Shown here: piece after piece, positions 1 to 11,145 of the stretch
Layout: every line of letters starts with the position of its first letter
Position numbering within the stretch: position 1 is the stretch's first letter
Assembly: GCF_000346465.2 (NCBI RefSeq)
Contig: NC_034009.1
Location: 21,000,100-21,064,099 of the forward strand
Direction of reading: 5' to 3'
Source of the DNA: Prunus persica
Taxonomy: Eukaryota; Streptophyta; Magnoliopsida; Rosales; Rosaceae
Length of the DNA stretch: 64,000 nt
Program-made: the position numbers and the translations under genes
Notes under the pieces: generated by a model
Told to the model about the DNA's origin: nothing
The model's input: only the letters and a program-made list of their open reading frames with translations
The model's database searches: none

Positions 1-506
1 AAATTGGACTTCGCCGTAGTTGAACAAAATGCTCCACTCGACGAGTAGCATCTATAGTAGGAAGGGTGGCCCTTGATTTTGAAGTTTTCCGGCCACCGAT
101 ATCGCTTAGGGAACTCACGCGCTACCGGCGTGTGTGGCAGCGCGTGGGCACTGTAGCGGAGGTGCATTGTGTTCCAACGTGATCACTTGGTTGTCACGAG
201 CGCGTAGGCATGCTCAGATATGAAATTGGATATCTTTTGATCGTCGATCGGATATCACATATTAGGGAATATCCAGGTTTGATAGGTTCGAACCGTTGGA
301 TCATTTTGGTTTTCAAATAGGGTGATCTGGGCATTTCCAGGATCGTATAGGATTCAACGGATCGTAAAACATAGTCACGGATACTCCAGAAACCCTAACC
401 CTAGGGTTAGGTTTATAGTAACCGTCTGATCGCGCGATCGTGATCAATCTGACTGTCCGATTGAGACCAAACTCACGGGACATGTGTCCTATGCATATTA
501 GAACCT
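1..506. other. Repeat-like DNA, no gene seen
   Basis: No coding frame with recognisable content. The GC-richer stretch near 100-200, with repeated 'gcgcgtgggca'-type words, has the look of LTR-retrotransposon terminal sequence, but I cannot delimit it. It contains a telomere-repeat palindrome at 394-411. The target site of the PIF/Harbinger element follows directly (TTA, 507-509), so this DNA and that after 3662 were once contiguous. Confidence 0.35.
394..411. repeat. Head-to-head telomere-repeat palindrome
   Basis: The 18 bases CCTAACCCTAGGGTTAGG form a perfect palindrome made of plant telomere-type CCCTAA units facing TTAGGG units. The AAACCCTAA telo-box sequence sits at its left edge. It may be a tiny interstitial telomeric repeat or chance. 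Confidence 0.5.
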
Positions 507-710
507 TTAGGGCATGTTTGGTATGCCTCACTCCTTTGGACTGTGCTAAATAGGACTTGAAGCCCATGTTTGGTAAGATAAAGGACTAAGTTAAATGGGA
601 TTGTGGAGTCCAACAGTAGAAAAACCTCCTCACTCGCTCTCCTTATACAGAGAGCTTAAAATTTGGTTCGTAAAATAAGCCCTTCGTTAAACTGAGAACA
701 CGCGACTCAG

Positions 711-796
711 CCTCTCTCTCTCTCTCTCTCGCGTTCGCGAGTCCGGCTCTCTCTATCTCTCTCTCTCTCTCTCTCTCGCGTTCGCGAGTCCGGCTC

Positions 797-829
<33 letters not shown>

Positions 830-830
830 A
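711..830 (+). repeat. Duplicated CT microsatellite with CGCGTTCGCGAG unit
   Basis: Two (CT)n tracts each contain the unit CGCGTTCGCGAGTCCGGCTC followed by TCTCTAT, repeated about 51 bp apart. CT-rich leaders are common just downstream of plant transcription starts, so this may be the leader of the captured transcript. Confidence 0.7.
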
Positions 831-1826
831 GTTCGCATACGTGACTTCGCCACTCCTTCGTTCAACATCGATTGCTCCCAGGCAAGTTTTTCTGATCTCT
901 CCCTTTTGATACCTATCTTATTCCTTCTTCCACTTTTCTCATATGCTCTCTCTCTGTGTGCAACATTTTTCAAAGGTAATTTTTCATGGGTATTGCTTTT
1001 TCTTTGGATGTTATTGAGAAATTTCATTGTTAGATTGTTTGTTGGGTTGTTATTTTCTATCTATCCTCTGTTTGGTTGCTGGGAATTGTAGGCAAGAAAA
1101 GGGAAAATCTTCCATTTTGTGTTTTATGCTGTTATAGATTATATAATAATTAGTGGCTTCACTTAAGCGGATAATGGAAAGAGAATTAAAATTTTAGCTG
1201 CGTGTGTCATTTTACATCAATTTCTCAGCAATCAAATAGTGTATTAGGGTTTGAATGTGGATTAAGCACTTCCTATTTCCTCTCTTAATTGTTTGTTTAC
1301 AAAAATTGCATCTTTTGGTTAAAAAAATTGATACTATTCAAGCTTAACTCGTTAGAACTTGAAGGCATACAGTTGGCAACTGCTTGTTTATTTTGCATGA
1401 TGGCCCATGATAAGTTAGTTTTAAGCTGATTTTGAGATTTGATGTGATGAATTGATATTATTAGCATTATTGTTCTTTTTCTTCTTCTTCTTCTTCTTCT
1501 TCTTCTTTTTTAAATAAAAGTTTGAGTGTGTATATTGTTTGTGTTGCCAATGGTTTTTTGCCTTTGGTTAGGGAATGCGTATATTATTGCAATGCCTTGT
1601 TGAGAACTTTCTTGTCAGTTAAGAGATTGCATGTATGGTTATGCAATTAAAGGAATGGTTGTGTTATAATATTAAACTGAATTATTGACCTCTAATCTAC
1701 AATTGATTTTGAGTATGGCTGAAAAGATTATTAGGCAATTAGTGTCTGGATGGTTGTGTTATAATATGAAATCTGATTTTTGTTAATGAACTGCTCAAGA
1801 ATATGATTGTTCTAAACTTGCATCTA

Positions 1827-2795
1827 ATGGCTTCCCTTTCTCTTCCTAAGCACCACTTCTCTTAGACACTACCCATCTTCTCTCCTAGACACTATCCATC
1901 TTCTCAAAGCCTCCCAATTGTCTCAAGTTCATCACATTCTCAATTTTATGGCCTCAAGCTCTCCAATTCCTCCTCTTTGCCAATCCCTTCTTCTTCTTCT
2001 TCTTCTTCTAGAAAGATGTTTATTTGTGCTGCTAAGGTACATTGCTTAATTCACATTTCCTGATATGTTGAGTGTTTTGTGGGCTATGACTACTTCTTTG
2101 TTGATTGATTATGATTATATGTTTCTTGACAGGTGGACAAGGGTAAGGTTCCACCAGCCTTCACATTGAACGATCAGGATGGAAAAACTGTGAGTCTCTC
2201 CAAGTTCAAAGGAAAGCCTGTGGTTCTCTATTTCTACCTGCTGATGAGACCCTAGGGTGCACCAAACAGGTATAAACATAATGACATTGTTGCATGTTCT
2301 AATTCTGCTTTTAGTTTATTGTTAGGGGCAGCCTGAAGTGTTCATTTCCTTACTTAGAAGCTTGGTTATCTTTTCGGTCAGCTTATCCTATATTGATGTT
2401 GCCAAATTAATTTCTATTGTAACCTTTAATTTGAGTATGGTTTTAAATGCATAACCATTAGTTTATTTGAGACTCGTCATATCTACAGTACCTTTAGTTT
2501 ATTTGAGGATGGTTTTAATTGCATAACCATTGCAACTCATGCTTGAAGTTGATCATGAAGTTTTTGATTTATGTAGGCTTTTGCAAAGAAATACAAACTT
2601 CCATACACATTACTTAGCGACGAGGGTAATAAGGTGAGGAAAGAATGGGAAGTGCCATCAGATCTGTTTGGGACATTGCCTGGAAGACAGACTTATGTTC
2701 TGGACAAGAATGGGGTGGTTCAACTCATCTACAACAACCAGTTCCAACCTGAGAAGCTTATTGATGAAACTCTCAAATTCCTTCAAAGCCTTTAA
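1827..2795 (+). pseudogene. PRXQ: Peroxiredoxin Q (chloroplast) pseudogene inside a transposon
   Basis: PrxQ is a thioredoxin-dependent thiol peroxidase of chloroplasts. Three exons are visible. Exon 1 (1827-2036) encodes a Ser-rich transit peptide starting MASLSLPKHH. Exon 2 (2133-2269) has [12 protein letters not shown] followed by the peroxidatic-cysteine region (TLGCTKQ). The last exon (2577-2795) runs from AFAKKYKLPYTLLSDEG to the C-terminus ETLKFLQSL. Damage: an in-frame TAG at 1863-1865 in the transit peptide; a single-base loss near 2236 just before the catalytic motif; and the expected middle exon, with the resolving-cysteine segment after TKQ and about 30 residues, is absent between 2270 and 2576. 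Splice dinucleotides at the remaining junctions are intact. The family call is firm from the conserved C-terminal half. It is almost certainly non-functional, with a working copy elsewhere in the genome. Confidence 0.9.
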
Positions 2796-3662
2796 AATTC
2801 TTCTGTTTTTAGCTGCTTTGATTTTTCATCCCTGTGTCCATTATATCTCCACAAAACAGGGTCAGCAAGTAGTTATTTTTGTATAATTCGAAAAACAGTT
2901 ATAATTACCAATGATGCTGGCCATGTTTGTACTTGTCCCAAGTAAAAGGGCTATGAAGCAAATTTCAATTGATAGAGGTGGAAATTTTTGTGGAATATCC
3001 AATGGCTATTATACAGCATGACCTAGATGGCAATAATCTCATTGTAAGTGGTGTAATATCTTTGAGGTCGTTAATGTTATTGTAAGTAGTGGATCATGAA
3101 GTTATTTTGCTTATGTTAATTAGTTGACAACTCTGCAATCAGATCATGTTTATGTTTCTTATTCCCTGCCTTGTTGCCCTTCTGCAAAATATTATCACAT
3201 CATAATTTTGGGAATGTCAAAAGTAAACAATGGAAAAATTCTTTATTGAGATAACAACAATACTCATAAGACAACTGAGTGGTGGTCGGTGGTTGTTATT
3301 GATATATTATACATAAATTCGATGGAATTTATAACCTCAATAACAAACAAAAAGCCTTTAGTTTAGAGGAAAAGAAATGTACATGTCAATTTGGTAATTA
3401 TAATAACAACAACAAAAAAACCAAAAAAAAAACTTACACTTAATTATTTAAAATTTAATTTTAAAAATTAAAATAATTATTTTTTAGTCCGACACAGCAC
3501 CAAACATAGGTCTTCACTATTTTTACAATCCAGCTTCGTAGTCCGACGCAGCACCAAACGTAAGTCAGTACTTAATCCCGTTTAGACCAATCCGAGCTAA
3601 TCCGAGTCAGTCCCAGGATTTAATCCAGTCCATGACAGTCCGCCGTATCAAACGACCCCTTA

Positions 3663-5391
3663 GGGACTTCCGGATTTGCGAGGGAGGATTGCGGCCTGGA
3701 TAGAAGCGGTATCTCCGAGGCATGCGAGGATTGCAACTCAGCCTGTAAGAATTGCGGCCCGGCTTGCGAGGAGGGTAGTGACAGTATTAATGGAGTTGAT
3801 GGATCAGGATTGGAGATAAGCCTAGGTGGAGAGAATTTCAGTTATAATATATTCTTAAACTAAAATAAGGGATTCCAGTGTATGGCTTATATTCAGTGCG
3901 GGACTGGTATGAGTATAGGAAAAAAAGTACGTGTGGCTTGATCCCTCGGTAAGGGTACGTAGGCAGCCTAGTATTTTAAGGTGCAGCCACGAGATCAGGT
4001 AATAAAAGATAGTCCAGTTAAGTTATTATGAAATCTAACATTGTTCCAAGGATGTTCTAAGAATGTGATTTGATTGTTGTTAGTAGAGTGTTTTATTTAA
4101 TTTATTGAGGCTTGAGGCCAGAATGAGGTGATGCTTCATTATTGTTCTAATTTGTTACATGCTAGCAGTTGGGTTGTATTTGTATATGCTTGTTTGACAG
4201 GTGGAAGTTTTATGGGAAATGTCCAATTTACAGGGGAGACTCTGCCGAATTTTCGGCAGAAGTCGCACTTGAACTTCTTGGATTTTTTGTTAGAAGGGCA
4301 TTTTAGTAAATTATGTCTAGTATTCGCCAGGTGTCGGACACGGATAGGGTTCAGCTCGGATTCCAAAGTGGAATTTGGGTCGGGTCCTCTCAATAATTGT
4401 ATTGGCAAATGTACTGTACACATGAACAGATACGTATTCATGACTTAATGAATAGTAGCATATACATGAATGGTGACGTATACATAAATATTAACCATGT
4501 TGGGTAAACCGTCACAATATACAAAAGGGAACCTACAATTCTTAAACTCATGGATGAGCAATTAAATGAGATGCTCAAAGTTCCTCAAAATATGGACAAC
4601 TATGTAAGGACTTGAAGTCCCGAAATATGTATAGAAATTTGTAAAACTGTCCATACCATGAGAATATGTGATTTTGACAAATGTCCATACCATGAGAATA
4701 TGTGTTTTTGGCCTAAAGTTCAAAATCTAACAATGTTGAGAACCTAAAGTTTCAACAGTTAAATGGACAACCCTTGAGGTATTATTGCAAACTGTGGTAC
4801 ACCACATATTTCTTTGGCATAAGAAAATGATGAATTTAATAAAGTTCGATTTTGTTATAATCGACACCTTAAGGAAGAAATATATTTTATGAATCTTGTT
4901 AAGAATACACCGTAAAATGGATAATATCAGGATAAACCTCAAAGGATGAATTGAGGCTCCCCACATATTTTGTTACAATATATGATCTGGGCCGAAAGCT
5001 CATAAATTCAAATATATGAGAAAATCCCGAACCTGAAATTTTGGGTATATAGTAGTTAATGCTCTTCACTACTATATTGCAATATGATCATGACTTTCCT
5101 CAATTCATATTTCGTGCCTATCTAAAAAGGGCAGATAAATTCTGAGGTCATGTTTAGCCCGGGCCAGAAGTTCCAAACTCACATGCATTGAAATATGTAA
5201 TTTGAGAGATTTGATGTGGTTATTTGAACCTATAAGGCACAAGGTTCCAAACCGTTATTTTGAAAAGACGTGAAAACCACAGGTGCAAGTTTAAGAATTT
5301 GCGCAATTATTATAACAGGAAATGAGCATACAACATATAGATTTTTCCACCTGCAAGGAAAAGCAGGTTTTACAAAATCTATAAAATTACA
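3663..5391. other. LTR-retrotransposon-derived non-coding DNA
   Basis: No gene seen. Around 3930-3975 the words 'gatccctcggtaaggg' and 'tacgtaggcagcct' resemble Ty3/gypsy LTR sequence. From about 4730 to 5250 the sequence resembles the untranslated interior of copia-like or non-autonomous elements. Overlapping open frames on both strands at 4128-4448 have no protein character. Confidence 0.4.
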
Positions 5392-5943
5392 TTATGTTCT
5401 GGAGGCCTCTGAAGGAAGATGATGGCGCCTCTTAAGCTTAGCCATGAGCCTCTCGTGGTCTCCCAGAATTCTTTCATTGGAAACCTGCAGCATGTCTAGC
5501 CTTCTCAATGTATCAACAGAGTACGAACTCACCAGTTTCAATAAGGCATTATTTTCCTCTTTAAGTTTCTCAACCTCCTGTTGAGATTCATGAAACATTC
5601 TCTGAAGAGACGAATTTTCAGTGGTCAACTCCTGAACCTCGTTTGCTCTAGCACGCAAACGATCAGCTATGTTAGAAACAAAAGTAGCACTCTGAATGCT
5701 AAAAGCTATTGAGTCATCAATAGCCTCTTCATCAGACCTCACTGATAACAACATTTCATCCATTGGAATAAGGAAATTCCTAAATAATATGACAGCAGTC
5801 GCATCATTCATCATCACAGAATCACTAACCGTGAGATGACGATTTTAGGATACAAAAGATGGATGCCAGACTTTGGCGTCACAGGTTGTGTTGGGAGCAA
5901 CATTTAAATCAAGATGGTTTGGGTGAGAACAAGAGAAAGCCAT
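5392..5943 (-). pseudogene. Retroelement-associated coiled-coil protein, nonsense-broken
   Basis: The frame begins at ATG 5943 with MAFSCSHPNHLDLN and stays open except for one TAA at 5845-5847, where related proteins as I recall have Gln (CAA to TAA would explain it). It resumes in the same frame at NRHLTVSDSV and runs to 5392. The second half is heptad-like and charged (VQELTTENSSLQRMF, VEKLKEENNALLKL), so a coiled coil of about 90 residues is likely, with a basic tail (KLKRRHHL). I associate such predicted proteins with LTR-type elements of Rosaceae, but their function is unknown to me. The frame is antisense to the LTR and polypurine tract downstream (8871-9322). Confidence 0.6.
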
Positions 5944-6048
5944 TTTTAGGAAGGTTTCAAGGAAAGTTTTAATAGAAGCTGAATTTTCAGAAAATGAAAG
6001 GAAGTTGAGTTGAAACACAGTTACTCTAATCAGGTCTTGCAGAGGCAA

Positions 6049-8870
6049 TATCTATAGACGAAAATGTGGCATCGTTTCCAGGATCCCAATATTATCTCGG
6101 ATCCTCATATTCACTTTTTCTTTCCCAGATTCCAAAACTTCACGCGGCCTCAATTAATGTCCGTTGGCACTTTCGGCATCTTCAAGTATTATCTTCGTCA
6201 AAGATGATCTTGCTTTGCGGATTTCAAGAAGCTACTATTTCAAAAGCCCCTGGAGAACCTCGTGACTTTCTGTGGTTAATTCGAGATTCACAGGACCTAA
6301 CTATTCCTCTTATTTATGTATAAATGTGATACTAACGAAATTTTCTTTGCAGAATACACCCAGTTTCCTCCATACCTAGTGATGCAATATCCACCTATTT
6401 TTCCTATCATGAGCACTCAATATGCTCGATAAGCAAGACTATCTCTGATCATCCATTCAGGAAGCGAGACTGTCCCTGATCACGTTTCCACTACGTCGAG
6501 GAACTGTAAAGACGACCACATGCTCTAATCTCCTGAAGTTCTTCTAGACTAGGAGAAATGAGAGTTTGTTGTCTGCTCCCACCAGCTTCCTTCCCTGATT
6601 GCTTACCTTATCTTACAATCAATATCACAATTTTTTGTATCTTGGCTTTCTTTTTATAATTCTCTGTTCATAAGGGATTTTATTTCTTTAGAACGAGCAT
6701 CTGAAGAAATAATCCATGTAGTGATCCTAACACTGAGGGTTATTTTTTTGATAGAGAGAAGAATTGTAATTTTTGCTCTTGCAGGATATAACTAGATCAT
6801 CAAGCATTACGTTGTATTTGCTGAGCCGATACAAGCTTGGAAGATATTTGAGCACCCACCTAAGGATGTAAGCAATACTTTGTTATTTCATACTTGTACT
6901 CTTATTTTTTTTGTACAACATCCTTGAAGGTAACCAAATTGGGAGATAATGCCGTTCTAGAAGAACACCATGCAAAGGACCATTTCAGAAGAATGACTTG
7001 CATTATAGATCGTTCTAGAAGAATGACTTGTATTATGACCATTCCAGAAGAATGGCTTGTATCATTCCGATATGTATCCATGAATTATTAATGCAAATTT
7101 TACATATTGCAAGTTGGATACATTGATAATACACTGCACAGATTAAAGTCTCATAAGAACAGAACATGGGTATAACAATGATTAATATAATACATGCCTG
7201 TTGCGTAGCAAATGATATGGATTGAAGTCCCAAAAGGACAATTCTTTAACATGTCAATATCGATACGGTGCACGCCTAATGCGTAGCAGACATGTATGTA
7301 TTAATCTGTAGCATGCCTGCAGCATGACAGATATATAGGTTCTAAATGTTCCAACTCCCAAAATGGAGATTATCCATGCCCTACTATAAAATAACGCTCC
7401 ATTGGAGGTTATGATCCATATTCTCACATAATTCATCTTATAAGAGATGTCTGTCTGGAAAGAGACAATAAAAGCCCCCCGAAGTGGCTTGGGTACCCAA
7501 AGCAAAGAAATGCTTATAACTGATGCATGCACATGCACATGAGAATGGTGGGGATCATGAATTGATGAATGACAATTTTTGGTTTGGAGTAGCTACTCAA
7601 ATCATCAATGGGCTGTGTTGATTGGAACCATGTTCTATTATTAAATGTCGACAATATCATTGGCCAAAATGGAAAGAGGCAATTCCATTACAGATGAGAC
7701 TGAACGTGAAAGAACAAACCCATAGTACGAACCCTAAAAGATGTTAATATTGAAAGTTATACTTGGGTGTTCTGAATAAAAGGGAATATACCCACTTTGT
7801 ATGACACAATGTTTCTGGCAGAAACAAGGAATGTTGGATTTCTCCATATTTACAGATTCAATTGTGCCCTCTTATTGCACATTTATAGAGACCAATATGT
7901 TATCTTTAAAGGTCATTAAATGCACGGAGCATATCACCAGAAGTGATTCCCTAAAGATGTATAAATAGCAAGGTTGAAGCTGTATAATGTGTCATCAAGT
8001 TTAAGTCGCTTAAACAAAATCCTTGAAAGGATTGCAATTGCATGAAGTGTGTCCTTAAAGGACATTTGCCTGAAGCACAAAATTTATACTCAATACTAAT
8101 ATGTATAAAATACCTCAGTGAGTACATTAATTATGATATGGTTGCAACACATTAAAACTCCTGAAAAGTTGAAGAAATATTTGTCTCGGCCTAAAGATCG
8201 AGATTCTTGCCAATTAGATTTTTGTTTATACTAAGAAAGTATTTAAGCATTTTTATGTGGGTTAATTGTTTGGCACTTAAATAATTTTCCAGAAGTATAC
8301 TAGACCGGATATTATATTTTCCAGATAGAGCTCAGCTCCATCACCACCACTTTGGGATGATGTGAGGCATATTTGATGCTATCTCCGCAAAACGCCATAT
8401 ATGGGCATATTCTTTTCAAGTGAACTTACAAATAGCCCAGATTTTGTTAAATACTCGGACTTTCGAAATTTCTATGGTCGCTTACTGAAAAAAGTTAGTC
8501 ATGAAGATTTCAGGGGGAGATTTTTTCAAGGGGAGTATCCAACAATATTACAAGATTGACTCACAGAAGCAGTGTCAACAGATGATTAACAGTATGGCTT
8601 AAAGATGTTTTGCCAAGCATCAGGGGGAGCGTGCTGTCAATAAAAACTTTCACACACTGTACTCTTTTTTTCTTCACCCAGGTTTTTATCTCACTGGATT
8701 TTTCCTGGCAAGGTTTTAAAGAGGCAGTGTCGCACGCATGTCAATATACACAAAATTTTATGTTACACATGGTTATGTACTCTTTTTCCTTCGACTCGGG
8801 TTTTTCCCACTAGATTTTTCCTAGCAAGGTTTTAATGAGGCAACCAATTAAGGGACTTGTGGTCTCCAAG
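6049..8870 (+). other. Interior of a degenerate LTR retrotransposon
   Basis: No intact gag or pol frame is visible. A repeat pair near 8645-8722 and 8775-8850 reads 'actctttttcctt...gggtttttcccact...tttttcctagcaaggtttta', the 3' untranslated sequence that in many plant copia elements precedes the polypurine tract. This supports a + orientation. Confidence 0.5.
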
Positions 8871-8876
8871 GGGGAG

Positions 8877-9322
8877 TGTTGTAAAGGTTTTTGTGTGGAG
8901 CCCACTAACTATTCATTTCGAGACTTTGGGTAAAGTTTGTCTGCAACTTTCCCTTAGTGCACATTCACGTGGGTTGGCTGCCTCTACCCAATCTGCCCAT
9001 AAATAAGGCATTTTCCTGCCTTTGCATATACACCAACTATCATAGAGAAACAAGAGAGAGCCCAGGCAGAGAGAAGAGAAAATAAGAGGAGAAAGAAGAG
9101 AAGAAAAAGAGAGCAGAGAGAAATTCTTCAAGAGAGAAAAATCAGTGAGCCACATATATTGTAAACACTAAAATTGTAGCCCTATTATTTTGCATAATGG
9201 AAAAGTTACTACTGCTACTCTCCGAGGACGTAAGCATAGCCGAACCTCGTTAAATATTGTGTCTCATCTACTTTATGTGCAGCTCAATATTCTTTTCGCA
9301 TAATCACGTTCATTTTACAACA
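8877..9322 (+). mobile_element. 3' LTR of a copia-like retrotransposon
   Basis: The LTR begins TGTTGTAAA and ends TTTACAACA, a perfect 9-base terminal inverted repeat with the TG...CA rule. It is preceded immediately by a polypurine tract (AAGGGGGAG, 8868-8876). Length is 446 bp. A TATA-like ATAAATAAGG lies at about 8999 and a purine-rich leader follows. No matching 5' LTR is present upstream in the window, so the element is 5'-truncated or its 5' half has diverged. Confidence 0.8.
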
Positions 9323-9867
9323 AAAAACCATTTATAGAATGATTTTAATCTTGAGGACCATTTATGAACCCTAAACTCTTAGTTTTTTTATTTTTAAATT
9401 ATTTTTTTAAAACTTCATTAGTTTGTTGATGTGGCATATATATGGAGCCCACAGCTACAATAATATAGTGTCACATGTATTTAAAATATAATATGTATTT
9501 TGAAATAATTTAAAATTCATAAAATTTTAAAAAGAAAACCAAAATTTTATGAATTTTAAATATAAAAAATTAAAAAATTTCGCAGGAACCATTTTTGATA
9601 AGTGGATAAACCTCAGGGATGTTTTGTGATATATATATATATATGTCACGTCAATTTTTAACGGAAGCTAATGGAGTTTTTGACGGAACCTAACGGCAGG
9701 GACCATTTGTGATCACACATATTAACCTTGAGGACCACGAATGACACAAAAAAAATATTAAGGATGCAATCTAATAGTTTCGTAAACTTAGGGACGTTTT
9801 GTGATAATAAGCCTTTTTTTTTTTTTTCTACCTAGTTGTTTTCTAACAATTGGAGGTAATAGTGGTA
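9323..9867. repeat. AT-rich repeat of MITE type, not delimited
   Basis: The segment has words such as 'gaggaccatttatgaac' and 'gggaccatttgtgatc' in direct and near-inverted positions, AT runs and a short (TA)n, like families of miniature elements in eudicots. I could not fix termini or a target duplication. No coding content. Confidence 0.35.
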
Positions 9868-10530
9868 TTTCATTTGGCTTTGGCCACATATTAAATCCCT
9901 TCACATGATGAATGATTCACTCATAAGCCTTGAGATAAGTGTCCTTGTGATAGCATGGAGCAACAAAATCTTCACAAGTGCCCCTATAGAGATAGATGGC
10001 AGCAACAACATGAATACAAGGGATTCCATTAAGATCCCACCTCCCACAAGTGCATGTCTTCAATGCTATGTTTACGCATGTTAATCATGTAAGTACTCTC
10101 CCACTTGGTATTCAAAACCTCCAGTTGTTGTTGGCGTACAATTCCTAGCTGAGTGTATCTTTATATTCTCCAATTTTTTTTTGAATTTTAGGGCAAATGA
10201 ACCCTCATATTTTTCCATTGCAACCCTCTTCACTTCCAACCTTTTCATGAGGTTACACCTTATCATTTCTAGCATAGTTAGACTAGGTTTATCTTCGGCA
10301 CCCAAAATGTAGCTGTTAAATGTTTCACACAAATTGCTTAACAACATGTCACATTTAGGGGCAATACTAAATTTATGTCTAGCCCACTTATCTAAATCTT
10401 TCCTCATCAACTAATCATAAGCATCCCTATTCATCTCCTTCAGCTTATTCATATTAACGTCAAAGTCATACTTATTGGAAGCCCTAGCTGCACTCCATAA
10501 AAGATCTTTCAACCCTTTGTCAAGAAGAAA
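9868..10530 (-). pseudogene. MULE transposase C-terminal fragment
   Basis: Read on the minus strand, 10530-10081 encodes the post-catalytic region of a MuDR-family transposase (CDMLLSNLCETFNSYILGA, MLEMIRCNLMKRLEVKR). After a frame change near 10085 comes a SWIM zinc finger: TCTCGRWDLNGIPCIHVVAA (CxC...CxH), then a CYHKDTYLKAYE-type motif. There is an in-frame stop after KAYE and another upstream (about 10410). The DDE catalytic core is missing. It is an old decayed copy and unrelated in state to the open transposase at 30-32 kb. Confidence 0.85.
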
Positions 10531-11142
10531 AAGGATTTAACTCAGCAAACGACTCTTCAGATGAGGATGGTCAAACCAAGAGGAAATATCCATAAAAGAT
10601 CATCCTCCCAATTGAGTAGACATAATGTGTACCAATCTTTGCAGGTTACCATTGTCCAATTGGTGATCCTATGACTAGGAACATTTTAGGATACGATATT
10701 TATATGTATGGAAAGGTCTCTTGCATCTAACTTCTTTATACCACTTTTCATTTATATTTTAATCCATAGACTTGTTGCTTTATATACGTTATGTATCTAA
10801 AGCAAGTTCTTGCCCCTTAGATTATAATATATATATATATATATTTCCTCATAATTATCCATTTTATACTGGCTTCTAGGGCATATATCTAACAGTCTCC
10901 CACTTGCACGTAAAGCCAATCAGCGGCACAATGTGTTTGACCTTGAGACGCTTATCAAGCCATAGCCGATGTGTTCTAGGCTTTTGTGATCTTTGTTATA
11001 TCAACTTTCTTTTACAACTTAGAGACGATCGACGTCATGAGTAACCAACTCATTTATATAACGTTTTCTTTGAATTTTGGATGCCTGGTGAGACTTGAGT
11101 TCCTAGGCTTGAGCTATTGCCCCATGAGAATTTCTCTTACTA
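10531..11142. other. LTR-retrotransposon debris, no gene
   Basis: Contains a (TA)n run at about 10830 and the stretch 'aacagtctcccacttgcacg', which I recognise as common in eudicot copia-type LTR regions. The same kind of sequence seems to resume after 13011, implying that the Harbinger element inserted into it. Confidence 0.4.
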
Positions 11143-11145
11143 TAA

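Larger units (their letters stand above)
510..3659 (+). mobile_element. PIF/Harbinger-type DNA transposon carrying a gene fragment
   Basis: The element begins GGGCATGTTTGGTAT and ends with the reverse complement of GGGGTCGTTTGATAC, an imperfect inverted repeat of the GTTTGGTA kind usual for PIF/Harbinger elements. It is flanked on both sides by TTA (507-509 and 3660-3662), the trinucleotide target duplication of this superfamily. Subterminal copies of the same word recur (near 565-580 left; AGCACCAAAC at about 3498 and 3552 right). No transposase was found. The interior holds a CT-rich leader and a peroxiredoxin Q pseudogene with introns, so it looks like a non-autonomous element that captured a host gene. 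The terminal repeats are only about two-thirds identical, so the pairing rests mostly on the TSD and subterminal words. Confidence 0.7.

Noticed and set aside
4128..4448. Overlapping open frames of about 100 aa on both strands
   Set aside because: No recognisable motifs, and the surroundings are LTR-type repeat DNA; both strands open over the same span suggests chance.
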